In this document: positions 1 through 7,577 of the stretch, piece after piece | How positions within the stretch are numbered: position 1 is the stretch's first letter | Layout: each line of letters begins with the position of its first letter | Source of the DNA: JBGRPZ01 sp041725955 | GTDB lineage: Bacteria > Bacteroidota > Bacteroidia > Bacteroidales > JBGRPZ01 | Reading direction: 5' to 3' | NCBI GenBank assembly: GCA_041725955.1 | Contig: JBGRQE010000072.1 | Span: forward strand, 1-16,880 | Length of the DNA stretch: 16,880 bases | The notes under the pieces: generated by a model | Databases searched by the model: none | What the model was told of the DNA's origin: nothing | What the model saw: the letters and a program-made list of their open reading frames with translations, nothing else | Program-made: the position numbers and the translations under genes

Positions 1-77
1 ATGAAGGGACTCGAACCCCCACGCCTCGCGGCACTAGATCCTAAGTCTAGCGCGTCTACCAATTTCGCCACATCCGC
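1..77 (-). tRNA. tRNA-Leu (anticodon UAG), 3' end cut by the window edge
   Basis: Read on the minus strand this folds as a class II tRNA. The 5' acceptor strand GCGGATG starts at position 77. The anticodon stem CTAGA/TCTAG encloses the loop CTTAGGA, with the anticodon TAG complementary to positions 41-43. A long variable arm follows, typical of tRNA-Leu, then a T arm with TTCGAGT. The 3' acceptor strand is present only as CAT (positions 3-1), so the last four paired bases, the discriminator and any CCA lie outside the window. The tRNA should read CUN leucine codons. Base 37 is G, so it is not a substrate for the nearby MiaA, which modifies A37. It is probably transcribed from its own promoter at 105-135. 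Confidence 0.96.
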
Positions 78-104
78 AGCTCAATGTTTGCGTGATTACG
101 GGTG

Positions 105-135
105 CAAATGTACGCCTTTTTCTGAATCCTCCAAA
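105..135 (-). promoter_or_regulatory. Bacteroidota housekeeping promoter of tRNA-Leu
   Basis: On the minus strand the -33 box TTTG (complement of 132-135) is followed by exactly 19 bases and the -7 box TACATTTG (complement of 105-112). This matches the known Bacteroidota sigma-ABfr consensus TTTG-N19-TAnnTTTG at every defined position. Transcription would start a few bases downstream, around 98-100, leaving a short leader before the mature tRNA 5' end at 77. Confidence 0.85.
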
Positions 136-143
136 TATTTTTT

Positions 144-186
144 CGAAAAAAAACACTTTTCTTCTATTGTCTTTTCTTAAAGTGTT
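144..186 (-). terminator. intrinsic terminator after miaA
   Basis: On the minus strand AACACTTT (complement of 179-186) pairs with AAAGTGTT (complement of 152-159) around a 19-base loop, and the stem runs straight into a T tract. It lies about 30 bases after the miaA stop codon and upstream of the tRNA promoter, so it would separate the two transcripts. The stem is only 8 bp and AT-rich, but stem plus T tract has the classic layout. Confidence 0.7.
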
Positions 187-217
187 AATTTTTAGATGGT
201 AATATTTGTTGTTTTTT

Positions 218-1135
218 TTAACGATTTTCTTCGTTGTAGATATTTATTATTGCATTTACTTTCTCTTCGGTATTTAGTAAACCATCAATCCAATGAATTT
301 TAAAACCATTTTTTTCCATTCTTCTAAACCAGGTAGACTGTCTTTTTGCAAATTGGTGAATTGCTGTATTAAGTTGTCTGTATAATTCCTCTTTTGATAT
401 TTCACCGCAAATAAATTGTGTAACAAATTTATATTCTAGGCCATAGAATTTTAATTCTTCAGGCTTCACGCCGTTTTTTATTAAATCTTCTACTTCTTTG
501 ATCATGCCTTCTTCGATTCGTTGAGCAAGACGCTTGCTTATTTTTTCTCTAATTATTTTACGATCGAGTTTAACTCCGAAAATAATATGTGGAATTTTTG
601 GGAATTCTCCTTCTTTTGGGTGTTCTTTATAATAGGTTTCGATTTCTATGGCACGAATTAATCGTTTTCTTTCTGTAACATCTGATGTGTTATGTAATCT
701 TCTCATGGATTTTAGCAACTTTATTAATTGCTCATCATCCATTGTTTCCAAATTTTCTCTTAGTTGTATATTGTCAGGAACATTAAGAAGTTTATATCCT
801 TTTAATACAGATTCGATATAAAGTCCAGTTCCTCCACATAATATAGCTTGCTTTTCTTTTGAGTCAATTTCGTTGAAAGCAGTTAGGAAGTCATTTTGAA
901 ATTCGAAAACATTGTATTCATATCCCGGTTTTTTTATATCAATTAAGTGATATGGGATTTTTTTTTCTGCCACCGTATATTCATTAAGATCTTTTCCTGT
1001 GCCCAGGTCCATTCCTTTATATACTTGCCTAGAATCTGCAGAAATTATTTCACCATCCATTTTATAGGCTAAAGAAGTAGCTATATTTGTTTTACCTGTT
1101 GCTGTTGGGCCAAGAATAACGATAAGTTTATGCAT
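218..1135 (-). CDS. miaA: tRNA dimethylallyltransferase (MiaA family), possibly the second paralogue
   Basis: Transfers the dimethylallyl group of DMAPP to N6 of A37 in tRNAs reading UNN codons; cytosolic. From the chosen ATG at 1135 the protein has 305 residues, near the usual family size. Visible motifs: P-loop GPTATGKT (9-16), DSRQVYKGMD (34-43), GGTGLYI (101-107) and the C-terminal HQFAKRQSTWFRR (260-272). The start at 1135 puts the P-loop at the expected place; the frame stays open to 1180 but that adds only residues lying inside the upstream gene. The start overlaps the end of the glycosyltransferase gene by 8 bases, suggesting translational coupling. Odd point: the usual GTAKP motif after GMD is replaced by GTGKD (45-49). 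Bacteroides species are known to carry two MiaA genes, and this may be the more divergent type. The family call is firm; which paralogue it is, is inferred. Confidence 0.9.
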   Translation of the reverse strand: MHKLIVILGPTATGKTNIATSLAYKMDGEIISADSRQVYKGMDLGTGKDLNEYTVAEKKIPYHLIDIKKPGYEYNVFEFQNDFLTAFNEIDSKEKQAILCGGTGLYIESVLKGYKLLNVPDNIQLRENLETMDDEQLIKLLKSMRRLHNTSDVTERKRLIRAIEIETYYKEHPKEGEFPKIPHIIFGVKLDRKIIREKISKRLAQRIEEGMIKEVEDLIKNGVKPEELKFYGLEYKFVTQFICGEISKEELYRQLNTAIHQFAKRQSTWFRRMEKNGFKIHWIDGLLNTEEKVNAIINIYNEENR

Positions 1136-2342
1136 GAGTTTTATGATATTTTTGAAGGTATAGGTGTTCTTTAGATACAAGAAAGTCTCTAATATTACTT
1201 AATATTTCTATGTCTGAAGTGTTGAAAGAGAAATTATTTGGTAGGAGAAATTCTTCTTTATAGTTGAAGGTGAAAAAATCGATAAGATTGTTTTCATCCG
1301 AATTTAAATTATTGTTTTTATTATTTTTCAAATATTGCAGTATGCGCAAGCCATCAATCTTTTGAATGCAAGCTTTTTGAAAAGTTTCCACTGTTTTTGC
1401 ATTTTCTCGAAGTTTAGCAAAAGGATCATCACAAGAAAAAATTTCTTGAAGGAATTCTTTTAATGGGTAGTTGGTTTTAGCATCTGTGTATAGCTTACTA
1501 AAAGAATCAAAAGTATCTTTAATATCACTATATAATGAGTGATGATAAATAGGGTAGCTTGTCCAGTCTCCGTTTGCTCCTTTGATTAATGCAGGTCCAG
1601 TACCAAAAAAGACTCTATCAGAATATCTTGCTGCTGGTTGAGTATGTACATTGTTCCAAACTCCTAAAATCCCTGCCTTTCTAATCTTTTGCAAGAAATA
1701 AAAGTCTTCACCGCTTTTATGAGGGGTCATACCTCCAATTTTTTCATAAGTTTTTTTTGTACAAACCATAGAAGACCCAACAGCAGTGTATGCGTAAGGA
1801 TTTTTAATAGACCACATATTTAATGCATATATACGCATATATATTTCGTATCTAAGGATATGTCTATTTAAATCTTCGTCTGAAGTTAAAGGGTGGTAAT
1901 AAGGTACCGCAAGACCCAGTTGTTTTTTATTTTCCTCGAAATTTAAGGCAACAGTTTCTAAGTAGTTGTTTGGATAGAATGTATCAGCATCTGCACAAAC
2001 TAATAAATCACTATAATTAGCATATTTTGCAGCACTGTCCATGCATACTTTTCTTGCCCAACCTACGCCATAATTTTTTTTATTCCATCCAAGTCCTGGA
2101 GTTGATCGGTCAAGAATTTGTATTTTAAATCGCTTTTCTGCTTTAAGAAATTCAATTGATTTTTGATTGTTTTCTACAATTTCAGGATGAGAGGTATTAT
2201 ATGATTCGGGTTGGTTAACACATATATGTAATTCAAAGTTTTGATAACTCTGATTTGCCAACATTTCTAGAAAGGATGGAAGCTGTTCGCCCTCATTCAT
2301 TGCAGGAAGACATATAAATATTTTTTGTTTTAATTCAGTCAT
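1128..2342 (-). CDS. glycosyltransferase family 2 protein (GT-A fold)
   Basis: A 404-residue protein resembling GT2 enzymes, which move a sugar from a nucleotide-sugar donor. The N-terminus IFICLPAMNEGEQLPSFL (8-25) is the typical start of the nucleotide-binding fold. CADAD (116-120) supplies the metal-binding DxD motif, and GED (211-213) matches the acidic acceptor-side motif. I see no signal peptide or clear membrane segment, so it is probably cytosolic or peripheral. Donor and acceptor cannot be told from sequence. It is the first gene of a two-gene unit with miaA, overlapping it by 8 bases; no other envelope or polysaccharide gene is nearby, so the link to tRNA modification looks transcriptional rather than functional. 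The ATG at 2342 sits directly before the conserved fold. Confidence 0.85.
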   Translation of the reverse strand: MTELKQKIFICLPAMNEGEQLPSFLEMLANQSYQNFELHICVNQPESYNTSHPEIVENNQKSIEFLKAEKRFKIQILDRSTPGLGWNKKNYGVGWARKVCMDSAAKYANYSDLLVCADADTFYPNNYLETVALNFEENKKQLGLAVPYYHPLTSDEDLNRHILRYEIYMRIYALNMWSIKNPYAYTAVGSSMVCTKKTYEKIGGMTPHKSGEDFYFLQKIRKAGILGVWNNVHTQPAARYSDRVFFGTGPALIKGANGDWTSYPIYHHSLYSDIKDTFDSFSKLYTDAKTNYPLKEFLQEIFSCDDPFAKLRENAKTVETFQKACIQKIDGLRILQYLKNNKNNNLNSDENNLIDFFTFNYKEEFLLPNNFSFNTSDIEILSNIRDFLVSKEHLYLQKYHKTHA

Positions 2343-2383
2343 TTATTGTATGCTCTTTTCTTGTTTTTCCTCTTTTATAAGAA

Positions 2384-2507
2384 CTATTGTTGTCTTTTAA
2401 GGATTGCAAAAATCAGATTATTCCTTAAACTTTAAGAAAATAAAAAGCTTTTTTTCAATTCAATTGTTCTCAATAAAAAGGAAAAAGTAATTTTCTATTG
2501 TTGTCTT
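2384..2507 (+). repeat. 13-base direct repeat in the divergent intergenic region
   Basis: CTATTGTTGTCTT occurs at 2384-2396 and again at 2495-2507, 111 bases apart, between the divergent glycosyltransferase and phhA genes. Each copy contains TATTGTTG, one mismatch from the Bacteroidota -7 box TAnnTTTG. The right copy ends 18 bases before the phhA start. It could be a duplicated promoter or regulator site, or chance in AT-rich DNA. Confidence 0.5.
2407..2414 (-). promoter_or_regulatory. possible -7 box for the glycosyltransferase-miaA unit
   Basis: On the minus strand this reads GATTTTTG, one mismatch from TAnnTTTG, about 65 bases before the start codon. No TTG element is seen at the expected distance upstream, so this is a weak candidate. 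Confidence 0.3.
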
Positions 2508-2525
2508 CTGCATAAAATTAATGGT

Positions 2526-4259
2526 ATGGAATTGAATCCTGTTCTAGAAAAATTGCCCGCTCACTTAATGGATTTAGTTGTTGAACAGCCTTTTGATGAT
2601 TATACATCCCAAGATCATGCTGTTTGGAGATATGTAATGAGACAGAATATAAATTTTCTGCCTGATGTAGCTCATCATTCCTATATGGGAGGATTGAAAA
2701 AAACAGGAATATCTGTTGATTATATTCCCAGAATGTATGGAATGAATCGGATTTTGGAAAAAATAGGTTGGGCTGCAGTAGCAGTAGACGGATTTATTCC
2801 ACCTTCTGCTTTTATGGAATTTCAGGCATATAATGTATTGGTGATTGCTGCAGATATACGTCCATTGTCACATATTGATTATACGCCTGCCCCTGATATT
2901 ATTCATGAAGCAGCTGGTCATGCCCCTATAATTGCAGATGAAGAATATGCAGAATATTTAAGGATGTTTGGAGAAATTGGAAGTAAAGCTTTTCTCTCAT
3001 CTCATGATTATGATATGTATGAAGCTATTCGATTTTTGTCTATTTTGAAAACAGACCCCAATGTGGAGCCTAAAATTGTTGCAGAAGCAGAGGACCATTT
3101 AAATACACTTAGTAAGCATCCATATACGAATTCTGAATTAAATTTGATTAGAAATTTGCATTGGTGGACTGTTGAATATGGATTGATAGGAAGCCTTGAT
3201 CATCCAAGAATTTATGGTGCAGGATTATTATCTTCAATAGGAGAAAGTTATTCTGCTTTGAGAGATTCTGTAAAAAAGATTCCATATTCCAAGTATGCAT
3301 CTGAAGTGTCTTTTGATATTACAAGGCCTCAACCTCAATTGTTTGTTACTCCATCATTTTCTTATTTAATAGAGGTGTTGGAGGAGTTTAAGAAAGACAT
3401 GGCTATGAATATTGGAGGGCGTTTAGGGGTTGTAAGAGCTATTTCAAGTTCAAATTATGCTACTTTTGAGTTGGATTCTGGTTTGGAAATAAGTTCTGTA
3501 TTCGAGCATTTTGAGGAAGTGAATGGTCTCCCTGTGTTTATTTATTCAACAGGAGAAACTGCTATATCTTACAAGGGGAAAGAGTTGCTGGGATTTGGAA
3601 AAAAGAGGTTTTATGGTGGTTTTGCATTACCACTGGGAAGACCAATGAATTCAGCTAAGCCTTTATGTTTGTTTAATGACGACGATCTTATAAAGTATGG
3701 TTTGTTTGAGGGAAATCGCTTTTCTCTTCATTATACTGATGAACTTCATATTGAAGGAGTTTTTAATTATGCATACAGAAAAGATGATAAAATACTTTTT
3801 ATTGCAGTAAATTCTTGTAAGATTCTTTATCAGAATAGATTAATAATGGATGGGGTGATTGATAATTTTATTTTACCTATTGGTGAAACTATAGTTAGTG
3901 CTTATAGTGGAGTTGCAGACCCCGATACCTTTGAATTTAAAAGTGTTATTCCATCATCAAAGACAAAAAAAATAATGTATACAAAGCACGACCATAAAAG
4001 GCATGAGTTGTATGCTAATGTTCGTGGAATACGTGAAGGTAATATTGACAAAGATGAGTTAAAGAAATTAGTGAAAGATATAAATTTGACTGATAACCAA
4101 AATTGGCTATTAGCACTAGAGATTTATGAGTTGATTAAAAATAAAAATCCTTTCTTTATAGAAGCCAACTTTATACAAAAGATATTGAAAAGTTATAAAG
4201 AGAAGGATTCTAAGTTAGCTAAGTTAATAGATGACGGAATGGCTTTAATTCCAAATTAG
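2526..4259 (+). CDS. phhA: phenylalanine 4-hydroxylase, long Bacteroidota form with extra C-terminal region
   Basis: Pterin- and iron-dependent hydroxylation of phenylalanine to tyrosine, the entry into the pathway encoded by the convergent operon; cytosolic. The iron site of the family is complete: HEAAGH gives His127 and His132, and WWTVEYGL gives Glu217, matching His285, His290 and Glu330 of human PAH. The protein has 577 residues, whereas typical proteobacterial PhhA is about 260-300. The catalytic domain spans roughly residues 25-300. The remaining ~270 residues are not part of the known catalytic fold, look rich in beta strands, and carry no motif I recognise. There is no obvious N-terminal ACT domain. 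The stop codon overlaps the stop of the converging flavin-reductase gene by 4 bases. An out-of-frame ATG lies 5 bases before the start. Confidence 0.92.
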   Translation: MELNPVLEKLPAHLMDLVVEQPFDDYTSQDHAVWRYVMRQNINFLPDVAHHSYMGGLKKTGISVDYIPRMYGMNRILEKIGWAAVAVDGFIPPSAFMEFQAYNVLVIAADIRPLSHIDYTPAPDIIHEAAGHAPIIADEEYAEYLRMFGEIGSKAFLSSHDYDMYEAIRFLSILKTDPNVEPKIVAEAEDHLNTLSKHPYTNSELNLIRNLHWWTVEYGLIGSLDHPRIYGAGLLSSIGESYSALRDSVKKIPYSKYASEVSFDITRPQPQLFVTPSFSYLIEVLEEFKKDMAMNIGGRLGVVRAISSSNYATFELDSGLEISSVFEHFEEVNGLPVFIYSTGETAISYKGKELLGFGKKRFYGGFALPLGRPMNSAKPLCLFNDDDLIKYGLFEGNRFSLHYTDELHIEGVFNYAYRKDDKILFIAVNSCKILYQNRLIMDGVIDNFILPIGETIVSAYSGVADPDTFEFKSVIPSSKTKKIMYTKHDHKRHELYANVRGIREGNIDKDELKKLVKDINLTDNQNWLLALEIYELIKNKNPFFIEANFIQKILKSYKEKDSKLAKLIDDGMALIPN

Positions 4260-5143
4260 GTTTCGTTTGTATAAATAGTTAGTAGAGCAAAACCTTCTCT
4301 AATCTTATGGTTTAATAAAAGTTCAGAAGCTTTTTTACATATAAACTGTTCTCTATTTGCTGAAGATAGACTTTCAATATAAAAGGGATGCGTTTTTATG
4401 TCTTTAAGCTCTTTTTTATTTGGGAAATTAATTTCATTTCCTAGTATACCCAGGTCAAAGCCTTTTAGATAATTACTGTTTTTTATTTTTTCGGGAAGAT
4501 TGTCGATTCCTATTCCTGCTTCCATTCCTGGTTTTGGAACATCGAAAATAGCACTGCCAAATGCCTTACAATAGTGGTCTGCGCCCATTCTTCCAACAAG
4601 TTTTAGTTTGTTTGGATCTATTAGTTCATCTTTTGTAAGTATTTCAGTATTTAGATGGATGCATATTATCTCAGATACTATTAGATTTCCTGCTCCTCCA
4701 GAATTTCCTGTTTCAATGATTTGACGCACCTTACATTCGAACTGAACAGGTGATTCTTTTACCCTGTATGGTTTTATATGATGAGAATCTATAGGGGTTA
4801 GCCCAGATTTAATAAACTCATTAGTGTCTGCAGGAAAGTTATTGCTACTTACATTTACTTGTTGAACTAAATCATATGTTACAACATTAATTACAACCTC
4901 AGGAATATCTTTTAGATTATGATAGGTGTCTTTTGTTGTATTGTCTGTTCCTCTTCTTGCAGGAGAGAATATAAGCGTTGTTGGATTAATGCCAAATGCA
5001 TTAAAAAAACTAAACGGAGCTAAATTAGGGATGTTGTTTTTATCTATAGTACTTGCAAATGCTATGGGACGCGGAGAGATGCATCCCAAAATTATTTCAT
5101 GAAGCTTTGCCGGTTTTAACTCTTCAGGATTGTATTTTTTCAT
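4256..5143 (-). CDS. flavin reductase family protein (FMN-binding split barrel), in the tyrosine-degradation operon
   Basis: A 295-residue protein of the DIM6/NTAB flavoredoxin-like family, which binds FMN and often reduces flavins or acts as a flavin-linked oxidoreductase. The N-terminal pattern ISPRPIAFASTID with NLAPFSFFNAF (residues about 23-50) is typical of the family. GNSGGAGNL and EIICIHLN continue the split-barrel core, and the C-terminal ~100 residues are an extension I cannot assign. It is the last gene of the hmgA-hppD-fahA unit, with only 2 bases between it and fahA, so it is almost certainly co-transcribed and likely serves the same pathway. Its substrate is unknown. The operon has no recognisable maleylacetoacetate isomerase; whether this protein is linked to that gap is speculation. 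Confidence 0.82.
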   Translation of the reverse strand: MKKYNPEELKPAKLHEIILGCISPRPIAFASTIDKNNIPNLAPFSFFNAFGINPTTLIFSPARRGTDNTTKDTYHNLKDIPEVVINVVTYDLVQQVNVSSNNFPADTNEFIKSGLTPIDSHHIKPYRVKESPVQFECKVRQIIETGNSGGAGNLIVSEIICIHLNTEILTKDELIDPNKLKLVGRMGADHYCKAFGSAIFDVPKPGMEAGIGIDNLPEKIKNSNYLKGFDLGILGNEINFPNKKELKDIKTHPFYIESLSSANREQFICKKASELLLNHKIREGFALLTIYTNET

Positions 5144-5145
5144 TT

Positions 5146-6426
5146 TTAAGATTCTTTTGCAGCTAAGATTTTTACTCTTGATTCACCAAATCCGATTCTA
5201 ACATTTGAGTTTTTTGCATAAGCACGAAGAATTATTTCGTCATTGTCTTTGATGAATGTACGAGTTTCTCCATTTCCAATATTTATCTTTTTTGTTCCCA
5301 TCCATGAGAGCTCAAGCATAGATCCATAAGAATTAGGTGTTGGCCCAGAGATGGTTCCCGAGGCATATATGTCGCCTACAGAAATGTTACAACCATTAAT
5401 TGTTTGGTGGGCTAATTGTTGATGGATTGACCAATATAGATATTTAGAGTTGGAAGTACTTATCTTGGTCTTTTTTTTCCCCTTAGCCTTAAGATAAACT
5501 TCTAAAGTAATGTCATAATTGTTTTTTTCCTTAAATTTTAAATAAGGGAGAAGCTTCTTTTCAGGTTTAGGTTGTGAAATTCTAAAATTTTCTAAGGCAT
5601 CGAGTGTAACAATCCAGGGAGAAATAACCGAACCAAAGCTTTTTGAAAGAAAAGGACCTAAAGGTTGATATTCCCATTTTTGGATATCTCTGGCAGATAA
5701 ATCATTAAATAGTACTAGTCCAAAAATTTTATTATGTGTCTTTTCCAATGGAATAGGCTCTCCAAGTTTTGTGTTTGAGGAAGTGATAAAAGCCATTTCC
5801 AGTTCAAAGTCAAGAAGCTTACAAGGGGCAAGGATTGGTGTTGATTTGTTTTTTTCTAGAATCTGTCCCTTAGGCCTGTGAATTTGAGCACCTGAAACAA
5901 CTATTGAGGAGCTTCTTCCATGATATCCGACAGGAATATGTAACCAGTTTGGTAGTAAAGCATTTTCTGGATCTCTAAACATTTTTCCAACATTTGTAGC
6001 ATGTTCTCTGCTGGAATAGAAGTCTGTATAATTAGGAATAAATACAGGCAGATGAGTTTTACATTCTTGTATAGGAATTATAATAAGTTTCTTTTGATCT
6101 TCATTATCTCGAATATCAGGACAATCATGATTAAATAAATCGGATATTTTGTCTCGAATAGTCCTTCTTAATTTTAAAGGCATTTCTATAAAATCATTTA
6201 AAATTGGTTGGTAGAATGGCGAAAAATCTTCTATAGGCAGATCATCGAAATATCCATAATCAGATAGAGCACTTAAGTCTATAGCGTAATCCCCAATTCT
6301 AGTGGCAGGTCGAGGTTCTGCATTTTTAAATGAAACAATACCAAATGGGATGTTTTGAATTGGAAAATCAGAGTTTTCTGGGATTTCAATCCATGATTTC
6401 AGTTTTGTATTATTAGCTTTAATCAT
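5146..6426 (-). CDS. fahA: fumarylacetoacetase
   Basis: Hydrolyses fumarylacetoacetate to fumarate and acetoacetate, the last step of tyrosine breakdown; cytosolic. At 426 residues it has the usual length. The known metal and catalytic residues of the human enzyme line up with identical spacing: Asp135 and His142 in YTDFYSSREHA (human D126, H133), Glu208 and Glu210 in DFELEMAF (human E199, E201), and Asp242 in LFNDLSARD (human D233). An N-terminal domain of about 125 residues precedes the catalytic part, as in the family. It is third in the minus-strand operon, 26 bases after hppD and 2 bases before the flavin-reductase gene. Confidence 0.97.
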   Translation of the reverse strand: MIKANNTKLKSWIEIPENSDFPIQNIPFGIVSFKNAEPRPATRIGDYAIDLSALSDYGYFDDLPIEDFSPFYQPILNDFIEMPLKLRRTIRDKISDLFNHDCPDIRDNEDQKKLIIIPIQECKTHLPVFIPNYTDFYSSREHATNVGKMFRDPENALLPNWLHIPVGYHGRSSSIVVSGAQIHRPKGQILEKNKSTPILAPCKLLDFELEMAFITSSNTKLGEPIPLEKTHNKIFGLVLFNDLSARDIQKWEYQPLGPFLSKSFGSVISPWIVTLDALENFRISQPKPEKKLLPYLKFKEKNNYDITLEVYLKAKGKKKTKISTSNSKYLYWSIHQQLAHQTINGCNISVGDIYASGTISGPTPNSYGSMLELSWMGTKKINIGNGETRTFIKDNDEIILRAYAKNSNVRIGFGESRVKILAAKES

Positions 6427-6452
6427 AATGAGATAATGAATTTGTAGAGTTA

Positions 6453-7562
6453 TTATAGAGTGCCACGTAAAGCTTGTTCTCTTTCAATGGCTTCGAATAA
6501 AGCTTTAAAGTTTCCTTTACCGAATGATTTTGCTCCTTTGCGTTGAATAATTTCAAAGAAAAGAGTAGGTCGGTCTTCTAAAGGTTTCGTGAAGATCTGC
6601 AATAAATAACCTTCTTCATCTCTGTCAACAAGAATCCCTAATGATCTTAGAATTTCAATATCTTCGTCTATAGAACCAATTCTTTCTTGTAATTCATCGT
6701 AGTATTTTGATGGGATCTTTAGAAATTCAACCCCGTTTTTTTTGATTTGGCTTACTGTAGAGATAATATCTTCTGTAGACATTGCGATATGTTGTACGCC
6801 TGGTGATTGGTAAAAATCGAGATATTCTTCTATTTGAGACTTCTTTTTGCCCTTTGCCGGTTCATTAATTGGGATTTTAATTTTTTCATTACCATTACTC
6901 ATTACCTTGCTCATCAAAGCGGTATATTCTGTGCTGATATCTTTATCATCAAAAGATACAATTTGATGAAAACCCATAACTTCATGATAAAAATCAGTCC
7001 AGTGGTTCATTTGATTCCAACCGACATTCCCAACGATATGGTCAATGTATTTTAAACCTATTGACTGTGGATGATATTCAGGTTCCCATTCTTTGTATCC
7101 GGGAAGAAAAATACCAGAGAAATTCTTTCTTTCTACAAATAAATGAACAGTTTCGCCAAATGTATATATGCCAGAAATAATTACTTCACCATTTTCATCT
7201 GATAATGTTTCTGGATCCATATAAGGTATTGCACCTCTTTTTATGGTTTCATTAAAGCTTTTTTTTGCATCATCTACGGTTAGCGCAATAAATTTCACTC
7301 CGTCTCCATGTGTATTTAAATGCTTATTTATCCATGAAGTTTCACTCATTGCGCTGGTAATAACTAGATTTATTTTCCCTTGTTGTAATACATATGAAGT
7401 GTGTTTTTTTTCACCTGTTTCTAATCCACAATAGGCTAAAGGCTGAAATCCAAATGCAGATTGGTAGAAATAGGCAGCTTGTTTTGCATTTCCAACAAAA
7501 ATCTCAACAAAATCGGTTCCTTGAATAGGTAGAAAATCGGTATCAGTGTTGTCTAATTTCAT
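6453..7562 (-). CDS. hppD: 4-hydroxyphenylpyruvate dioxygenase
   Basis: Fe(II)-dependent conversion of 4-hydroxyphenylpyruvate to homogentisate with loss of CO2. The 369-residue protein shows the two tandem vicinal-oxygen-chelate halves. The iron ligands of the second half are visible: His175 in IDHIVGNV, His258 in VQHIAMST and Glu337 in FFEIIQRKG. The C-terminal helix GKGNFKALFEAIEREQ closes the active site as in the family. It is second in the operon, 15 bases after hmgA. Its substrate comes from transamination of tyrosine, and no aminotransferase is encoded in the window. Confidence 0.97.
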   Translation of the reverse strand: MKLDNTDTDFLPIQGTDFVEIFVGNAKQAAYFYQSAFGFQPLAYCGLETGEKKHTSYVLQQGKINLVITSAMSETSWINKHLNTHGDGVKFIALTVDDAKKSFNETIKRGAIPYMDPETLSDENGEVIISGIYTFGETVHLFVERKNFSGIFLPGYKEWEPEYHPQSIGLKYIDHIVGNVGWNQMNHWTDFYHEVMGFHQIVSFDDKDISTEYTALMSKVMSNGNEKIKIPINEPAKGKKKSQIEEYLDFYQSPGVQHIAMSTEDIISTVSQIKKNGVEFLKIPSKYYDELQERIGSIDEDIEILRSLGILVDRDEEGYLLQIFTKPLEDRPTLFFEIIQRKGAKSFGKGNFKALFEAIEREQALRGTL

Positions 7563-7577
7563 AGCTATTGAATTCTC

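Noticed and set aside
138..151. Palindrome TTTTTTCGAAAAAA as an operator
   Set aside because: It partly consists of the T tract of the miaA terminator, so its symmetry is explained without a regulator.
1136..1180. Upstream extension of miaA to an ATG at 1180
   Set aside because: It would add 15 residues before the normal MiaA N-terminus and lies wholly inside the glycosyltransferase gene; the ATG at 1135 fits the family.
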